From the NCBI GenBank assembly GCA_905250125.1, contig CAJNOL010000429.1, forward strand, positions 1-64,000: DNA of 64,000 bases, given 5' to 3'. The notes beneath the pieces were generated by a model. The model saw only the letters and a program-made list of their open reading frames with translations, was not told where the DNA came from and did no database searches. The translations under genes were made by a program, and so were the position numbers. This stretch comes from Rotaria sordida. Its lineage: Eukaryota; Rotifera; Eurotatoria; Philodinida; Philodinidae. Shown in pieces: positions 1 through 12,251 of the stretch; the stretch's first letter is position 1; each line of letters starts with the position of its first letter.

Positions 1-46
1 TTATTTATTAATAATAATTATTTAAATATCTATTTTTGTTTATTAG

Positions 47-774
47 TTTGCTGAAGAAGTAAATATTGATTTAAGTTCATGGTCTCCATCACAATATTGG
101 GAAGCACGTTTAGCTGATAATCGAATGGTTGGATTATTTGTTATTGAAAATTTTGATGAAACAAATGTTCATTTTGAATATGATAAACGAGAAATTATTG
201 TAAGACTAATATCGATAATTATTTCCTTTTAAATGAATATTCTATTCGAGGATATAATGTGGTTCAATTTACGTGCAAATAATGATGAAATGCATACATT
301 AAGACAATATTGGAAAGAACAACAACGATTAAGTGATCCATATTATACAGCTCTTCCATTTATTGAGTAAGTTTAATAATGAAAAAAAAAAAAGAATAAA
401 TCAATAATAAAATTTTATTTAGACATTTAATATTTGAATATTTACCACATAAAGAAGAAAAATGTTTATTATCATCATCATCATCATCAAATAATTCAGT
501 AATTGATAAACTTTTGGGTCGTTTACCTAATTGGCCATCAACTCCATCTTTATCTTCATCGATTTCACCTTCAAATAATGCTGGTTTAGAATTATTAAAT
601 TTACTTCAACAACAATCAAAGAAAGAATCATCCGAATTAATTCATACCGAAACAAGTCGAAATGCGATGAGCATAGTTGATCGATTGAATGAAGCTATTC
701 GTCAAGCTAAATGTAATAATAATAATTCTACGTCAACAAACAATGCTGATCATCGTATTGCGGTGCAAGCCTAG
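47..774 (+). CDS. 3' end of an unrecognised protein gene (partial)
   Basis: Three exons join in frame: 47-199, 251-366 and 423-774, with GT-AG introns of 51 and 56 bp. The stop is TAG at 772-774; the 5' part lies outside the window. The readable part is about 206 aa. It starts FAEEVNIDLSSWSPSQYW, contains WFNLRANNDEMHTLRQYW and ALPFIEHLIFEYLPHKEE, and then has a serine run and a low-complexity Ser/Asn-rich tail ending DHRIAVQA. The first 100 residues look like a folded, conserved domain (many Trp, Tyr and Phe; charged helices) and the rest looks disordered. I could not assign a family and give no function. Coding status rests on clean splicing and codon-like composition. Confidence 0.7.
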
Positions 775-2722
775 TCAAACAAAATAGATAAAATCTTTTT
801 CTTAACTGTATGTTACATGTGCAATATGTTAACTGCATGTACTTCTTAATTTTTTTTTTCTTTCTGAAACTTCAATAATAACAAATTTATTTTCTTTTTT
901 TTTTGTATTTTCTGTCATAATTCTCTATTTTTGGTAATTGTTTGTAAAACAAAAAACAAAAAGAATGAGCGAATACTTTGTTGCTTGTATGTATCTAGAT
1001 AGATTATGTTATATGATTAGTATCAACAATTAGCTAGCCATGTATTTGTATTTGTATTGTTGCTCTCTGTATCAACGTGATGCTCTTGTTCTATGTATAT
1101 TTTTTTTTTCGTTTTGATGATGTGTGTAAACACATACTGTTTCAGAGTGATATAATAGTTGTTTTTGTTTTTTTGTTGAGATTATATGTTAAACATAGAA
1201 GAAGAAAATATTATGACTAAAGAGAATAATAGTTATGAATCAAATAAATATTCATAGATAGTAGAATTTCGAAATTTAAAATTTAATTTGTTATTTAATA
1301 ATAGACATTGAAAACTATCAATGAAAAGTTTATGAATCATAGACAACATAAAATCTTGTTTCATTTAATAAGAAAAAACTAACATGATTTCTTTTTCTGA
1401 TTAATCATCAATGATAATAAGACAAATATAGGAAGACATAACATTTGTAAAAAGTAAGATGATATTCACTTAAAATGAAAACTCCGTTACCCTTTCGTAT
1501 AAAAAGTCTCATGTTGTTTGTTCGGTTTAGTATGCCATGATTGATCAATTCTATCACAATAGTTACATATCTCAAAATATTTGTAACATTGTTTATTTTG
1601 CATATATCTCGGCACAAATAAATTGTAAAATCTTAAATCTTTTTCTTTAAGAAATTCATCGTCGAATTCTCTTCCAACTTCTATCAATAGGGATGTATAG
1701 TGTGTTGGTGTAAATACTTAACAGTTAGTCACTGAGACATCAAATCTATCAAAATATGTCTTTTTCGTAGTAGTATGTTTGAATGGTTTAGTGAACAGTG
1801 GTGTCCAACAGCACATCCTATCCATAAATCTTAATTTAAAATAATAGAAGTGAATTTTTTTTCGTGGTCACCTAGTGTAGTTATATGAATTACATGTACT
1901 TCGCACGCATTATTTTATTAATTTATTTTTTCTATACGAATAAATGTTTAGTTTTAAAAATAGAACTCAGTATTACATAACTTTTTAAAGTCTCTGTTAA
2001 TCATTCTTCTGATTTGACAACAGTTTTTGCCGAGTAATTTCCGAAGAATCTCGATATTCTGTTTCTTATTTATTTCCTTTCAAAAATAAAACATTCTAGA
2101 AATCTCATTCATGACCAAAACGAGTTCATTCATATGATTTCAATGTACTATTTTCATCATAGTCATTTTACGTAGCACAACTTTAGATTGTTTACTTAAT
2201 ACATCAATAATTAATAAAGACCAATGTTATAGATGTCTATATCAAAAATGCTTTTCATCGTTAGTAATTTTGATGTCAATATAAGATCAATACCATATAC
2301 AAGTTAAAATAGGTTCCATATTTATCATTCTATTATTAATTTTAGTTTACTATAAATTTCTTATGGAAAAAGTATTGATTATATAGAATAAATATAATAA
2401 TACTGGTGATAAAGTTTTAGTGTTATTTAATGTTGAAAAAAGTTTAGAAATTTTTGATTAGATAATGTTCATTGATTTAGATAGAATATTTCATTTTAAT
2501 TCTTTTCTTATTCTTGTAATTAAATTGAAAACAAAAATAAAGAAAGAAAACTTTGTCAAAGAAAAATTAAATTTTAGTTTTTTTTAGCATAAACAAAAGA
2601 AAAGATTTTGAAAGACATGAAATTGAATAAATACAAATCATTTATCTTAAAATTCATAAGATATAATTTCTGATACAGATCTTTTACTCTTCTATTTATT
2701 TTTATTTATTATTAATTTATTA
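775..2722. other. Intergenic region, convergent 3' ends
   Basis: Lies between the 3' ends of the unknown plus-strand gene and minus-strand UFSP2. The first part (about 780-1250) is T-rich and probably 3' UTR. I see only short ORFs without protein-like composition and no recognisable element in the rest. Confidence 0.6.
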
Positions 2723-5411
2723 TCAAGAAACAATTTTAGGTCGTAATGGACAACAGAGATTATAAAAAGCTTCTTGTGACCAAAATGACCAAGGTTTCCA
2801 ACCGACCCAACCCTAAATGAGAAATAAAAACAAAATTTTCATATTAAAATCTCTATATTCAAATAAGTCTTAACAAACTTTATCTTGAATAATTTTAATA
2901 TCATCTACTCCTGTATAATGTGGATCAAGAACAAGTAACATTGAATCACCTGTTGATTCATTAAAATCAACACCTAATATTGTATGAGCTAAAACACCAC
3001 CACCAATCATAATTGGAGTTCCTTCTTTATTAAAATGATTAATAATTTCACGTACATGCTCCATCATATCAGCTCCACGTTCAACTCGAATAATTTTACA
3101 TTCAACCTATGAATTAAAACGAAAAAATATTTTTGAAATTGTAGATTTTTTTTGTGAGTTACATTTAAATAATTTTGTAAAACAAATGATACTTCCATAC
3201 TACCAATCCATTGACGAGAATTTAAAAATTTTTTTGGTTTATCTTCAATATCAACAAGAATCTAAATATTCAAAAAAAAGCACAAAATAAAACTTATTTT
3301 ATTTTATAATTTTTACTTGTTGAATTTGTGTATGTGTTGGTACTGATTTTGTTGTATAACCTTGTAGAATAAACCATGAACAAATAGTTTGTAATGATCG
3401 ATAAGCACAACCCCACATATTATCATCAAAATTATCTTGCATATAATGATAATATGCATAATGACCATCAATTAATGTTTGTTGACCACCTTTGACTAGA
3501 AGATAAATAATTTAATAATATTTCCTTTCTTATCTTTTTTTTTATTATTATTTATATAAAGAATATTTATACCTTTTGATGAAAGATTTTTATGTACATC
3601 AAAAAGTCGTCCACTACTCATTAGAGATAATAATTGTCCATCACCAAAATCTATTGAAACAAATGGTTGATTTATTGATAATTGAGGATATTTCATTTGA
3701 AGTTCATTTCGAACTAATAAATAAATAAATAAATATATATATATCAAAAGATTAAAATAAATAATATATTAAGTAATTATACCTTTATCATTATCACCAT
3801 CTAAAAACGTAAATATTTGATTAATGGATTTAATATAATAATGTCGGAATGTCTTGTTGATTTTATTCTACAAATAAAAAGAAACATAAAAATATTGTAT
3901 CTCATATATTTAGCATCACTCTTTTTTTCATTAAATAGAATAGATTCTGCAAACATGAAAGTAAGAATGTACTTTCATGTATCATCAATAAAATTGACGA
4001 AGAAGGAAAACACGCGTGAAAGCTACAGTGATCCCTGATTTTTTGTACTATTCAAATGCCATTTTACTAACCGAGTCTTGTGTTACTTAAATATCGATTA
4101 TCACACAATAATCTTCATACTCTTACAAGTTTCACTGGTAACCTTAGTTTAAATGTATTATACACTATAGAGAATAGAGTACATGTTTTGGACACATCTA
4201 AATAAATAATTCTTGGTAGTTCATAAAACTTTTTGGTTTGTTGAAAACACAAAGAAATAATTTATTCTTTGTGCATACCACCGGGTCTCGAACTGTGTTC
4301 GTTTACTGTACGCTGAAAACATGTTACTCGTCCCAGAAAATTCGTTATTTTCAAATCAGTTTCTGCAGTTACTTATTGCTCATTGACTCGTTTTTACTCA
4401 GCATCATATCGAATCATCCAATTTGAGAATAAAAAATCGTACCAATGCTGAACTCCTGGATGGAAAATCTATCCTGTAGGTTGTAGTGATGCTTTCAAGA
4501 AAGAGCAATCAATCGGAAGAAATTGAGCAAAACTTGAAATATCAATGAACTATTCAGCAAGAAAGTTTATCCATCTTTAAGTGTTGATAGAATGTCAATA
4601 AATCAGATGATTATGTGTCTCATAATTTTATAATTGGAAAAATTTGTCGTACTTTTCTGTTTGCTTCCGAGAAACTCCGGTAGATTCTTTTCCCCCGGCA
4701 GAGATATACATAGTATCAGTATCGAAGATTAATATTACACTAAAAAAAATAAAATAAAATAAAATAGCAACTCACTTGTATTTCATTATTAGTACTATTT
4801 TCTAATATATCTAGTTGTTGTGTAAGTTGTCCTTCAAGTTGACGACGTACATCAGCTATTGTAGTTGATCGTTTAACAACAATAAGTAGATCAAGTTGAA
4901 GAGAAAGATCTTTAAAAAACAAATAAATTTATTAATTTTTTTTCTTAAAAACTCTAATTACCTTGTCCTTTTTTATTTGTATTGCACTTTTCAATGACTG
5001 GCGTATAACAAGATTCATCACCTGTTGTATATCTTAATATTTTTCCGGATATAATTTGCCATGGATAAATACGTCGATAATCATCATTTTTTTGTTTTTT
5101 ATCATTCACATTTGTTTCAAGTAGATCATCAATTGTAACATCATCTAAAGAATATTTTCCATCATTTGTAAAAGCTTTATCACGTGTTAAATAAATATTT
5201 AATGGAGAATTTAAATAATAACCACTATCAATTAAAAGAACACGGAAAGCATTATATATTTCATCAATATCTTAAATATTAAAACAAAAAGAAATTTGTT
5301 TTTTTTTATAATTTATTTCTTTTCTATACCCTGATTATAAAATAAATTCGTTCGACAATTAATTCGTATTAAAATTGATTCATCGTCTAAGATGGATGAT
5401 ATGATAACCAT
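2723..5411 (-). CDS. UFSP2: Ufm1-specific protease 2 (UFSP2)
   Basis: Cysteine protease that matures the ubiquitin-like modifier UFM1 and removes it from ER-associated targets. The ATG at 5409-5411 begins [18 protein letters not shown], collinear with the start of animal UFSP2. Exons that can be read include about 5337-5411, 4962-5271, 4779-4910, an 18-nt micro-exon at about 3782-3799, 3.6-3.7 kb, 3.3-3.5 kb, about 3.17-3.25 kb, 2879-3105 and 2723-2812. The catalytic region is intact: Cys box [15 protein letters not shown] (about 3405-3450), His in [12 protein letters not shown], and Asp/His in LDPHYTG. The C-terminus reads [11 protein letters not shown] then YNLCCPLRP, as in the family. The intron of about 0.97 kb at 3800-4778 is anomalously long. 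A segment equivalent to the family's pre-catalytic strand is missing there, and the phase of the flanking exons (0 then 1) implies one unrecognised exon. Identity is secure; the exon list is incomplete. Confidence 0.93.
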
Positions 5412-5653
5412 TATCTGGAAGGATAGTATTGCTTTTAAAAACAAATAAATAAATAAATAAATGATGATGATCATCAAATATTATCTTTTATTTTAAAATC
5501 AGAAAAAAAGGAACACAAGCCATATAATATTTTTTTCCTGCACAACGATTTACATGCGTATGCAAATTCTTGGTTTTCTTTCGATTTCACAGAAAAAAAA
5601 TATCGTCATTCTGCATATGATGTCGAACTTTTTAAAGGGTGGTTTTTTTTTGT
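5412..5653. other. Short intergenic gap between UFSP2 and the IRP1-like gene
   Basis: About 240 bp separate the UFSP2 start codon from the stop codon of the upstream IRP1-like gene on the same strand. It holds an ATGA/AAAT repeat patch (5448-5480) and poly-T. UFSP2 promoter elements must lie here or in the 3' UTR of its neighbour; no motif is obvious. Confidence 0.5.
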
Positions 5654-8600
5654 TTATGTTAATGCTTGTCGAAGTACATAAGGAAGAAGACCACCATGAA
5701 GCATATAAAGACGTTCAATTTCTGTATCAACACGAGCAATCATTGAAAATGTTTTACCATTATCAAGCTAAACAAAAAAAAACGAAAATAAAACATATTA
5801 TCATTTCATTAAGAAATTCTTACCTTAATAAAAGCTAATTTTTCATTATCATATATATTATATTCAATTGAATAAATTTCTTTTCCAGTTAAATTTAATG
5901 ATGTACATGTATCACCATCTTTAAATTGTAATGGTAATATACTCATACCAATTAAATTTGAACGATGTTGTGGTTCAAAACTCTCAGCAAGTATAGCTCG
6001 AATACCCTAAAATAAAATTCTATTCAATTTAAGTCTTTTTGTAATTTCATTTCGTATATACAAGCATCCAAGGTCCTTTAGCAACCCAATCTCTTGTTGG
6101 TCCACAGCCATAATTTTTTCCAGCAAGAACAATAAGTGGAGTTTTTGTTGTACGATAATGTTCGGATACATCAAAAATATCCATTTCTGTATTTGTTGGT
6201 AAATAAAGCGTTGTTGTAGCTGGTGATGGTGATGATGACGATGATGGAAGAAGGGATGATATACGTTTGGAAACAAGTTTATTATTTAAACGAACATGAT
6301 TATATGTACCACGAACCATTACTGCGTCATTACCACGACGAGAACCAAATGAATTATAATCACGTGGAGTAATTCTGATAGATATAGAAAATCAAAACAA
6401 AAATTAGTAGAGAGGCTATGATTGTCAGGAGATATTCATTAGACAAGGATCAAAAATAACTCAATTCGAAAGAGTATGTCATACTGCAGTAGAACATTGT
6501 TTTTTAAATTTTTCTTTTTTATGCGAAGAAAAAAGATGAAAAGTTCAATACATTGCAATAAATGAAATACTAAATAATAAGTTATATTGTATATGAAAGA
6601 TCAAACCTATCTTTCCATGCATTTTTCTTAATCTCGATTTTTCTGATTAAAATTGACTTTTTTTCTAAGGGAGTTTAAACTTAAGAAATGCATCTTAATT
6701 TTACATAAAGCAAAAAAGTTTATCATGAAGGGAATGAAGTTATGACGATACATCTATTTAGTTTTAGTCAATGACTTGTTTTTCATTAATAAAAATGTAA
6801 ACTTTAATTTAGACAAAATTTTTAAACATACAGAGGATGCCTCGAAAGTAAGAGCGCAGAGAATTTTTTAGATTTCTTCTTGTTACATGCTTAGGTAAGT
6901 CTCATATTTACACCACAAATAAAACTTTCTGTTCATCTGTGACTGTTAGAGAAATTCGATGTTTTTCGAGTTCCATTGTTTTATCTGCTTATCCCGATCT
7001 ATGAAATGAATCCAATTTAATTACGTTTTGTACTGATTAGCCTAAAAGTGGTCAAGAATTAATTAAATCGAATTCACTTCACAGATCACGATAAGCAAAC
7101 AAAACTATGAAACTCGAAAAACATCGAATTTCTCCTAAAATTACAAATGAATAGTAAGATCTATTTGTGGTATAAGTATGAGACCTAAGTGATTACGCAC
7201 AAAGCAGAAATCGAAAAAACTCTATGTTTCCTTACTTTTAAACCACCCTGTATATTCTTTTTATGTATATCATTCTGCAAAGAAATTAGTGCCGATCAAC
7301 AAGAAACAGATACATTTATATTTATATATGATTAATGTTAATTCGCATTCGGATAACGAATATTGTATCAATCAATCCTTGGAGATTTATTGAGTAAGAA
7401 CTGTTTTATTTTTCACTGTTATTCTGTTGAATGCAAATCAACTGACATCAATTTGAACTGACTCTTCTAATGATTCGTTACGTATTCTAACTCGAAAACG
7501 ATTGATTTATTTATATTTTCTGTATATGTAATACAATTTTTTTTTGATTTTTACCCTTTTTGTGTTAAATATTTTGCAGCTGGGCATGTTCGAGATATCG
7601 AACCTGCTGGTGATATATGATCTGTTGAAACATCATCACCCAAATAGAGAAGTACACGAGCATTTTCAATACATATAGTTTTCGATACCGGGTTTTGTTT
7701 AGTCTATAAAAACAGAAAAGAAATTTATTCATAATCACTAAGCAAAAAAAAAACGAAGAGATATTCTTTACTATTGTATCAAAAAATGGTGGTCGTGTTA
7801 TATAAGTTGAATATTCTGCCCATGGATATTGTGGATATGTATTAATTGAAGGTATTTTTAATGAATTCCATTGTGGATTACCAATCTAAAATAATAAATT
7901 ATCTTTTATTTTATTTTTTTAAAACAAAATTTATTATTAAATTTACTTGAATTTTTTCATTAATTTGATGAAAAATTTTTTTAATTATTATTTCATCTTC
8001 TATTTCTTCAATTATTTGTCGACTAGGCCAAATATCTTTTATTGAAATTTTTTTATTATCAAAACCAATTGTTTCTTGTTCTAAATCAATAAGAACATTT
8101 CCAGCTAACGCATAAGCAAGTACTAATGCTGGTGATGTTATATAATTTGCTTTAATAAATGAATGTCGTTGTTGTGTTTGACGTGTACCACTAATCATAC
8201 CAATAGTTATTAAATTATTCTTAAAGAAAAAAAAAATATATAATTGAAAAAAAAAAAGAACTTCTATCTTGTCTTTTTATTACTAACTTCATTTACAATT
8301 TGTTTTATATCAGATTTTAATCCATTCATTTCTTCATTTTGAATACATTCTTTACAACCATAACCGGTAATATGAAAACTATTAAAAAAAAACAAAGAAT
8401 TTCTTTTTGGAAGAAAAAAAAATTATTTTTTTTTTGTTTTTACCCTAATCTCTCTAAAGATTTTAATATTCCACTTTCACGTAAATATGTAGTAACAACA
8501 CCACTACCAGGTGATAGATATGTTTGAGTAAAACTTGGTACTCGAAGACCATAATCAAGTGCATTCTTTGCTAGAAGACCTAAAACAATAAAAACAAATA

Positions 8601-11600
8601 TTTTTATATCTAGATTTCCATAAGATTAAAATATTATTGATGATTTATATTTCATTTTATTTGACTTAATACTATTTATCTTAAAAAATTTTGGAAAATA
8701 TCAAGAAAAAAAAAGGACTTCTTTATTATAAGATATTTAATTTTAGTTTAAAAGATTTGAGAATTTTTCTGTATTGTATATGAGACAAAAAAAAAAAAAA
8801 AAAAAAAAAATTTCTTTGTTTATTTATTAGAAATGTACCTGTGGTTAATAATGATGTGGCATGGCTGATTCCATTAGTACTACTTGTTATAGCAGCAAGA
8901 GTCACTGAACCATGTTTCACTATTTCATTAGAAGATATTGGAATAGAACAATCAAGTTGATCTGTTGGTAGGTTGTAACCCTAACAGAAACAAAAGTTAG
9001 AGAATCTATAGAATAGATTCTTGTGATTTAAAATAATTTTTCGAATTATTGTTTTAAAAATTCGAAAAGAATAGATGTGATATCACACTATTGAAGGCTT
9101 CAAAATTTCAATATTCATTGAAAAAATAAGCAAATCATTGATTACAAGTAAAAAAAATCTAATGAATTCTAAGAACAATTTTGACAATATGTTTCTGATT
9201 CTATTTATTGATCTTTTCTATTCCAAAATCATATCAGAGAAAATACAATATAGTTAAGGAAATCTTAAAATAAATATTGAAGAGCAGATTTTTAAAGTCT
9301 TGCTCTCCCACTGATCAGAGTCCAATATCTAGGTCAATTTTTCGAGACTCAATCCAAAGTCAATGATATTTCATGGCCAATCAAAATATGTTTCTTCAGA
9401 AATGAATTATTTGTTTTGGTGAATCCATACGAACTCTTCTTCAATTGAAAAAGTCTTTATCTTATCTAGAATTATTGTTTATCTTTTATGAAGTTTGATA
9501 TCGGTCATCTAAATATAACCTGACACGACTCCAGTGTAAAAAATGTTCTTGATAATTTGACCCAAGAACAAAAATATTTTTGATGGCACAATCCGAGTTA
9601 TACTCTACTACAGACTGTAGCAAGCACATTTGCAACTATCAAGCATAAACCGCTAAAGACAAAATATAGAACCACATTCTATGATATTGTCATTCGCCAA
9701 GTAGAAAAACACATACAAAAGCATCAGTTGATAAGAACATTAAAGTACGTTCGAGAATTTAAATATAGTTTATCTTTTACGTGAAACAAAGTATAAAGTA
9801 CATCAAATAGTGATTCATATCTAGTTTACGCAAAGCAAAGATTGTATTTCAAAATTTTAATCCTTTGAAAATTGTACTAACAACTATTTATTTATTTATT
9901 TTTTGGTTTAAATTCATACTTTGAATCCTGGTGGTGCTGTGAGACATTCTTGAAAATCCGATTTCATCGAACATAAAGATACTTTATCTTGTGCACGTTT
10001 TGGTCCACTACAATTTGGTATAACAGTACATAAATCAAATTCATAAACATTTGTATAAACAATATTTTGATGTTGAACATCATCACTAAATAATTTAGCA
10101 GCAATTAAATAATTACGCATTTTATCAATAAATGATGTATCTCGACCTAGAAATGATCAAAAGATTAAATTTCATAGACAAATAAATAAATTAAAAATTA
10201 AAACTTTTACCAGTACGAGAAAAGTGTTTTAAACATAAATCATCCAATGGAAAATAGGCAAGTAAAGCGCCTTGTTCAACACATAAATGTGCTATTGAAG
10301 AACGATCAGCAATAGTTAAATAATTTAAACTGGAACCAAAAAATTCAATATATTTATTATCAAGACCAACCACACGAAGATACTATTGATGACAAAAATA
10401 AAATAAATTTTATATAAAAAATGAACACAACAAAAAAAAAAAAGAAATAATCATTCATACTTTCATCAAAGCTGATATAAGATCAGTGGATGTTGACATA
10501 AAATGTGGTTGTCCAATAAGACGACAACCAATAATAACTGATGCAAGACGTATATGAATCGGTTGTCCGAACATTGCTGCTTCAGCTTCGATTGTACCTA
10601 GATCTAAATTTATTCATTTTATTATCTTTAAGAAGAACACAAAAAACAATTGAATTTTTGTTTTTACTATAACTCAATACACCAAACCCATTAGAAAGTG
10701 TTGTATGTGTATCGGTACCAATGATTGTATCAGGATAAACAAATGTTATTTGTTCATCATTATCTTTTTCTAAGATAATTAATTTTGATATATATTCAAG
10801 ATTGATTTGTTGACATACACTGATTCCTGGTGGAACTATTGATAAACGATTAAATGCTCTTGCACTCCACTTTAAAAAGAAAAAACAAATAAACTCAAAA
10901 TTTTTTGTCTTGAATATTTTTATTATTAATTTCCGACGAGAAACAAAAAAATCAATAATTCTTACCTTCATAATTTGTAATTTTTCAATATTACGTTCAA
11001 ATTCTAATTGTTGATTTCTTTCAATAGCATTAGCACTAAATATTAAAATAATAAAACAAAAAAAAATCTTATTGTAAAAATATTCCATTCTATGATCATT
11101 CACCAAATTGTTTTTTCTTGATGAAATGGACATAATTCATAACCACATTCTAAATTTGTTATATTATTTGTATCTGTTGTCTTTCTTACAATTCTAATAT
11201 ATCAAAATCTTTAATAAATAAAAGAAATTTACAAATATATTTTTAATTTTACTTTCTTGCAACATCTGCTTCAATATTATAATAATCAAGTAAAAGTGTT
11301 GTTGATATTTTTGGTTGAATCAGATGTGGATCAACACCTAAACGAACAGCTGCATCACGCATTGCTGCTAAATCAATTATCGCTGGTAAACCACTTGAAA
11401 GAAAAAAAATCATTTTAATAAAATTTAATAAAAAAAAAACAAAAAGATTCTTTACGAAAAATCATGCATAATCACTTGACTAGGTAAAAAAGGTAATTCA
11501 CTGCTTGGCATAATATTTTCTTGCCAATTTAATATTTGTTGTATATGTTTATTTTCAATTGAAATATTATTAAAATGACGAACAGTTGATTCAAGTAAAA

Positions 11601-11775
11601 TTCGAAGACAATATGGTAATTGTACTAAATAATAAAATCAAATTTTCAAATTTTCAAAAAAACAAAATATAAAAATTTGTAATTTACAAAATAATTGTGG
11701 ATTAAGTTGTGATACATCATAATAAATATGTTCTTGATTATTATGTTTAATAGATGTTCGTAAGGATTTATATGG
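5654..11775 (-). CDS. ACO1-like: IRP1/cytosolic aconitase-like protein, predicted cluster-defective (5' end in assembly gap)
   Basis: Collinear with iron regulatory protein 1/aconitase over its whole readable length, in many small exons. Landmarks from N- to C-terminus: [15 protein letters not shown] (about 11.35 kb), [17 protein letters not shown] (about 11.0 kb), GTDTHTT (about 10.7 kb), [18 protein letters not shown] (10.33 kb), [13 protein letters not shown] (10.0 kb), [15 protein letters not shown] (8.87 kb), [16 protein letters not shown] (8.5 kb), [10 protein letters not shown] (8.3 kb), [11 protein letters not shown] (8.17 kb), [14 protein letters not shown] (6.33 kb) and [12 protein letters not shown] (6.1 kb). 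The stop is at 5654-5656. Two of three cluster cysteines are present (GCKEC), but the first is Ser (ITSSTN where the family has ITSCTN). The catalytic serine position is Pro (GPTR instead of GSSR). The four arginines used for substrate or RNA (SGTR, QQR, GSRR, TRDW) remain. The N-terminus is lost in the gap. Long introns at about 6376-7555 and 8985-9913 hold repeats or unidentified sequence. IRP-like or pseudo-enzyme function is inferred. Confidence 0.9.
6430..6690. repeat. Dispersed repeat, copy 1 (second copy at 27540-27800)
   Basis: Lies in the long intron of the IRP1-like gene. It shares in order the segments GAAAGAGTATGTCA, GATGAAAAGTTCAAT, CTATCTTTCCATGCATTT, CGATTTTTCTGA and GACTTTTTTTCT with 27540-27800, in the same orientation and with similar spacing. 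It is non-coding in both places. This is probably a degenerate non-autonomous element; class unknown. Confidence 0.6.
6828..7257. mobile_element. Foldback (MITE-like) element in an intron
   Basis: The two halves are imperfect reverse complements over about 200 bp each. The left end ATACAGAGGATGCC...AAAGTAAG mirrors the right end, which read in reverse complement is ATACAGGGTGGTTTAAAAGTAAG. Inner arms share ACACCACAAAT and GAGAAATTCGATGTTTTTCG. The spacer at the centre (about 7020-7075) is short. The terminal CAGGGTGG-type sequence resembles Tc1/mariner ends, so a mariner-derived MITE is likely. It is decayed and has no ORF. Confidence 0.7.
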
Positions 11776-11875
11776 NNNNNNNNNNNNNNNNNNNNNNNNN
11801 NNNNNNNNNNNNNNNNNNNNNNNNNNNNNNNNNNNNNNNNNNNNNNNNNNNNNNNNNNNNNNNNNNNNNNNNNNN
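11776..11875. other. Assembly gap (100 N)
   Basis: An exact run of 100 N, a conventional placeholder, so the true size is unknown. It interrupts the 5' part of the minus-strand IRP1-like gene and probably the 5' exons of the plus-strand MIER-like gene. Confidence 0.99.
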
Positions 11876-12251
11876 CGAGCTATGCATTAAGCATGAATAA
11901 AACTAACGTATTTTGTTTGTAATTTTAGGTACCAGTCATATCTAGTTCGCATCCTATGTAGAATATTTTGTTTAACATTCTTCTATTAAAACTCAGATTT
12001 TGATTTAAAAAAAAAACAACCTGCATCTATTTGTTTACAGAATAAACAAACTAATTTATCGCTCCATTAAAGGAAAAGTCTTATTATAATCAGTCGATTA
12101 TCAATAGGAACTTTTTTTATAACAATAAAAATTTGTGTTTGTCTATTTCTGAATCTTCTCTTGATAAAATTAGAATTTTAGATATTGGTACTATTAATCT
12201 TGCTTTTTTTTTGTCTATATTCGAAATAAAATATTATTTATATTTATTTAG
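11876..12251. other. Gap-flanking sequence without recognised exon
   Basis: AT-rich sequence between the gap and the first readable MIER exon. It ends in a good acceptor (TATTTATTTAG), so it is at least partly intron. I see no coding signal. Confidence 0.5.

Noticed and set aside
4238-4426. 62-codon plus ORF in the UFSP2 intron
   Set aside because: Antisense to the gene and without recognisable features; likely part of an inserted repeat.
7911-8198. Separate 95-aa gene starting [13 protein letters not shown]
   Set aside because: It is one exon of the IRP1-like gene plus intron read-through at its end.
10582-11133. 183-codon minus ORF starting [13 protein letters not shown] as a separate gene
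   Set aside because: It contains two real IRP1-like exons joined by read-through of two short introns; the spliced reading matches the family much better.
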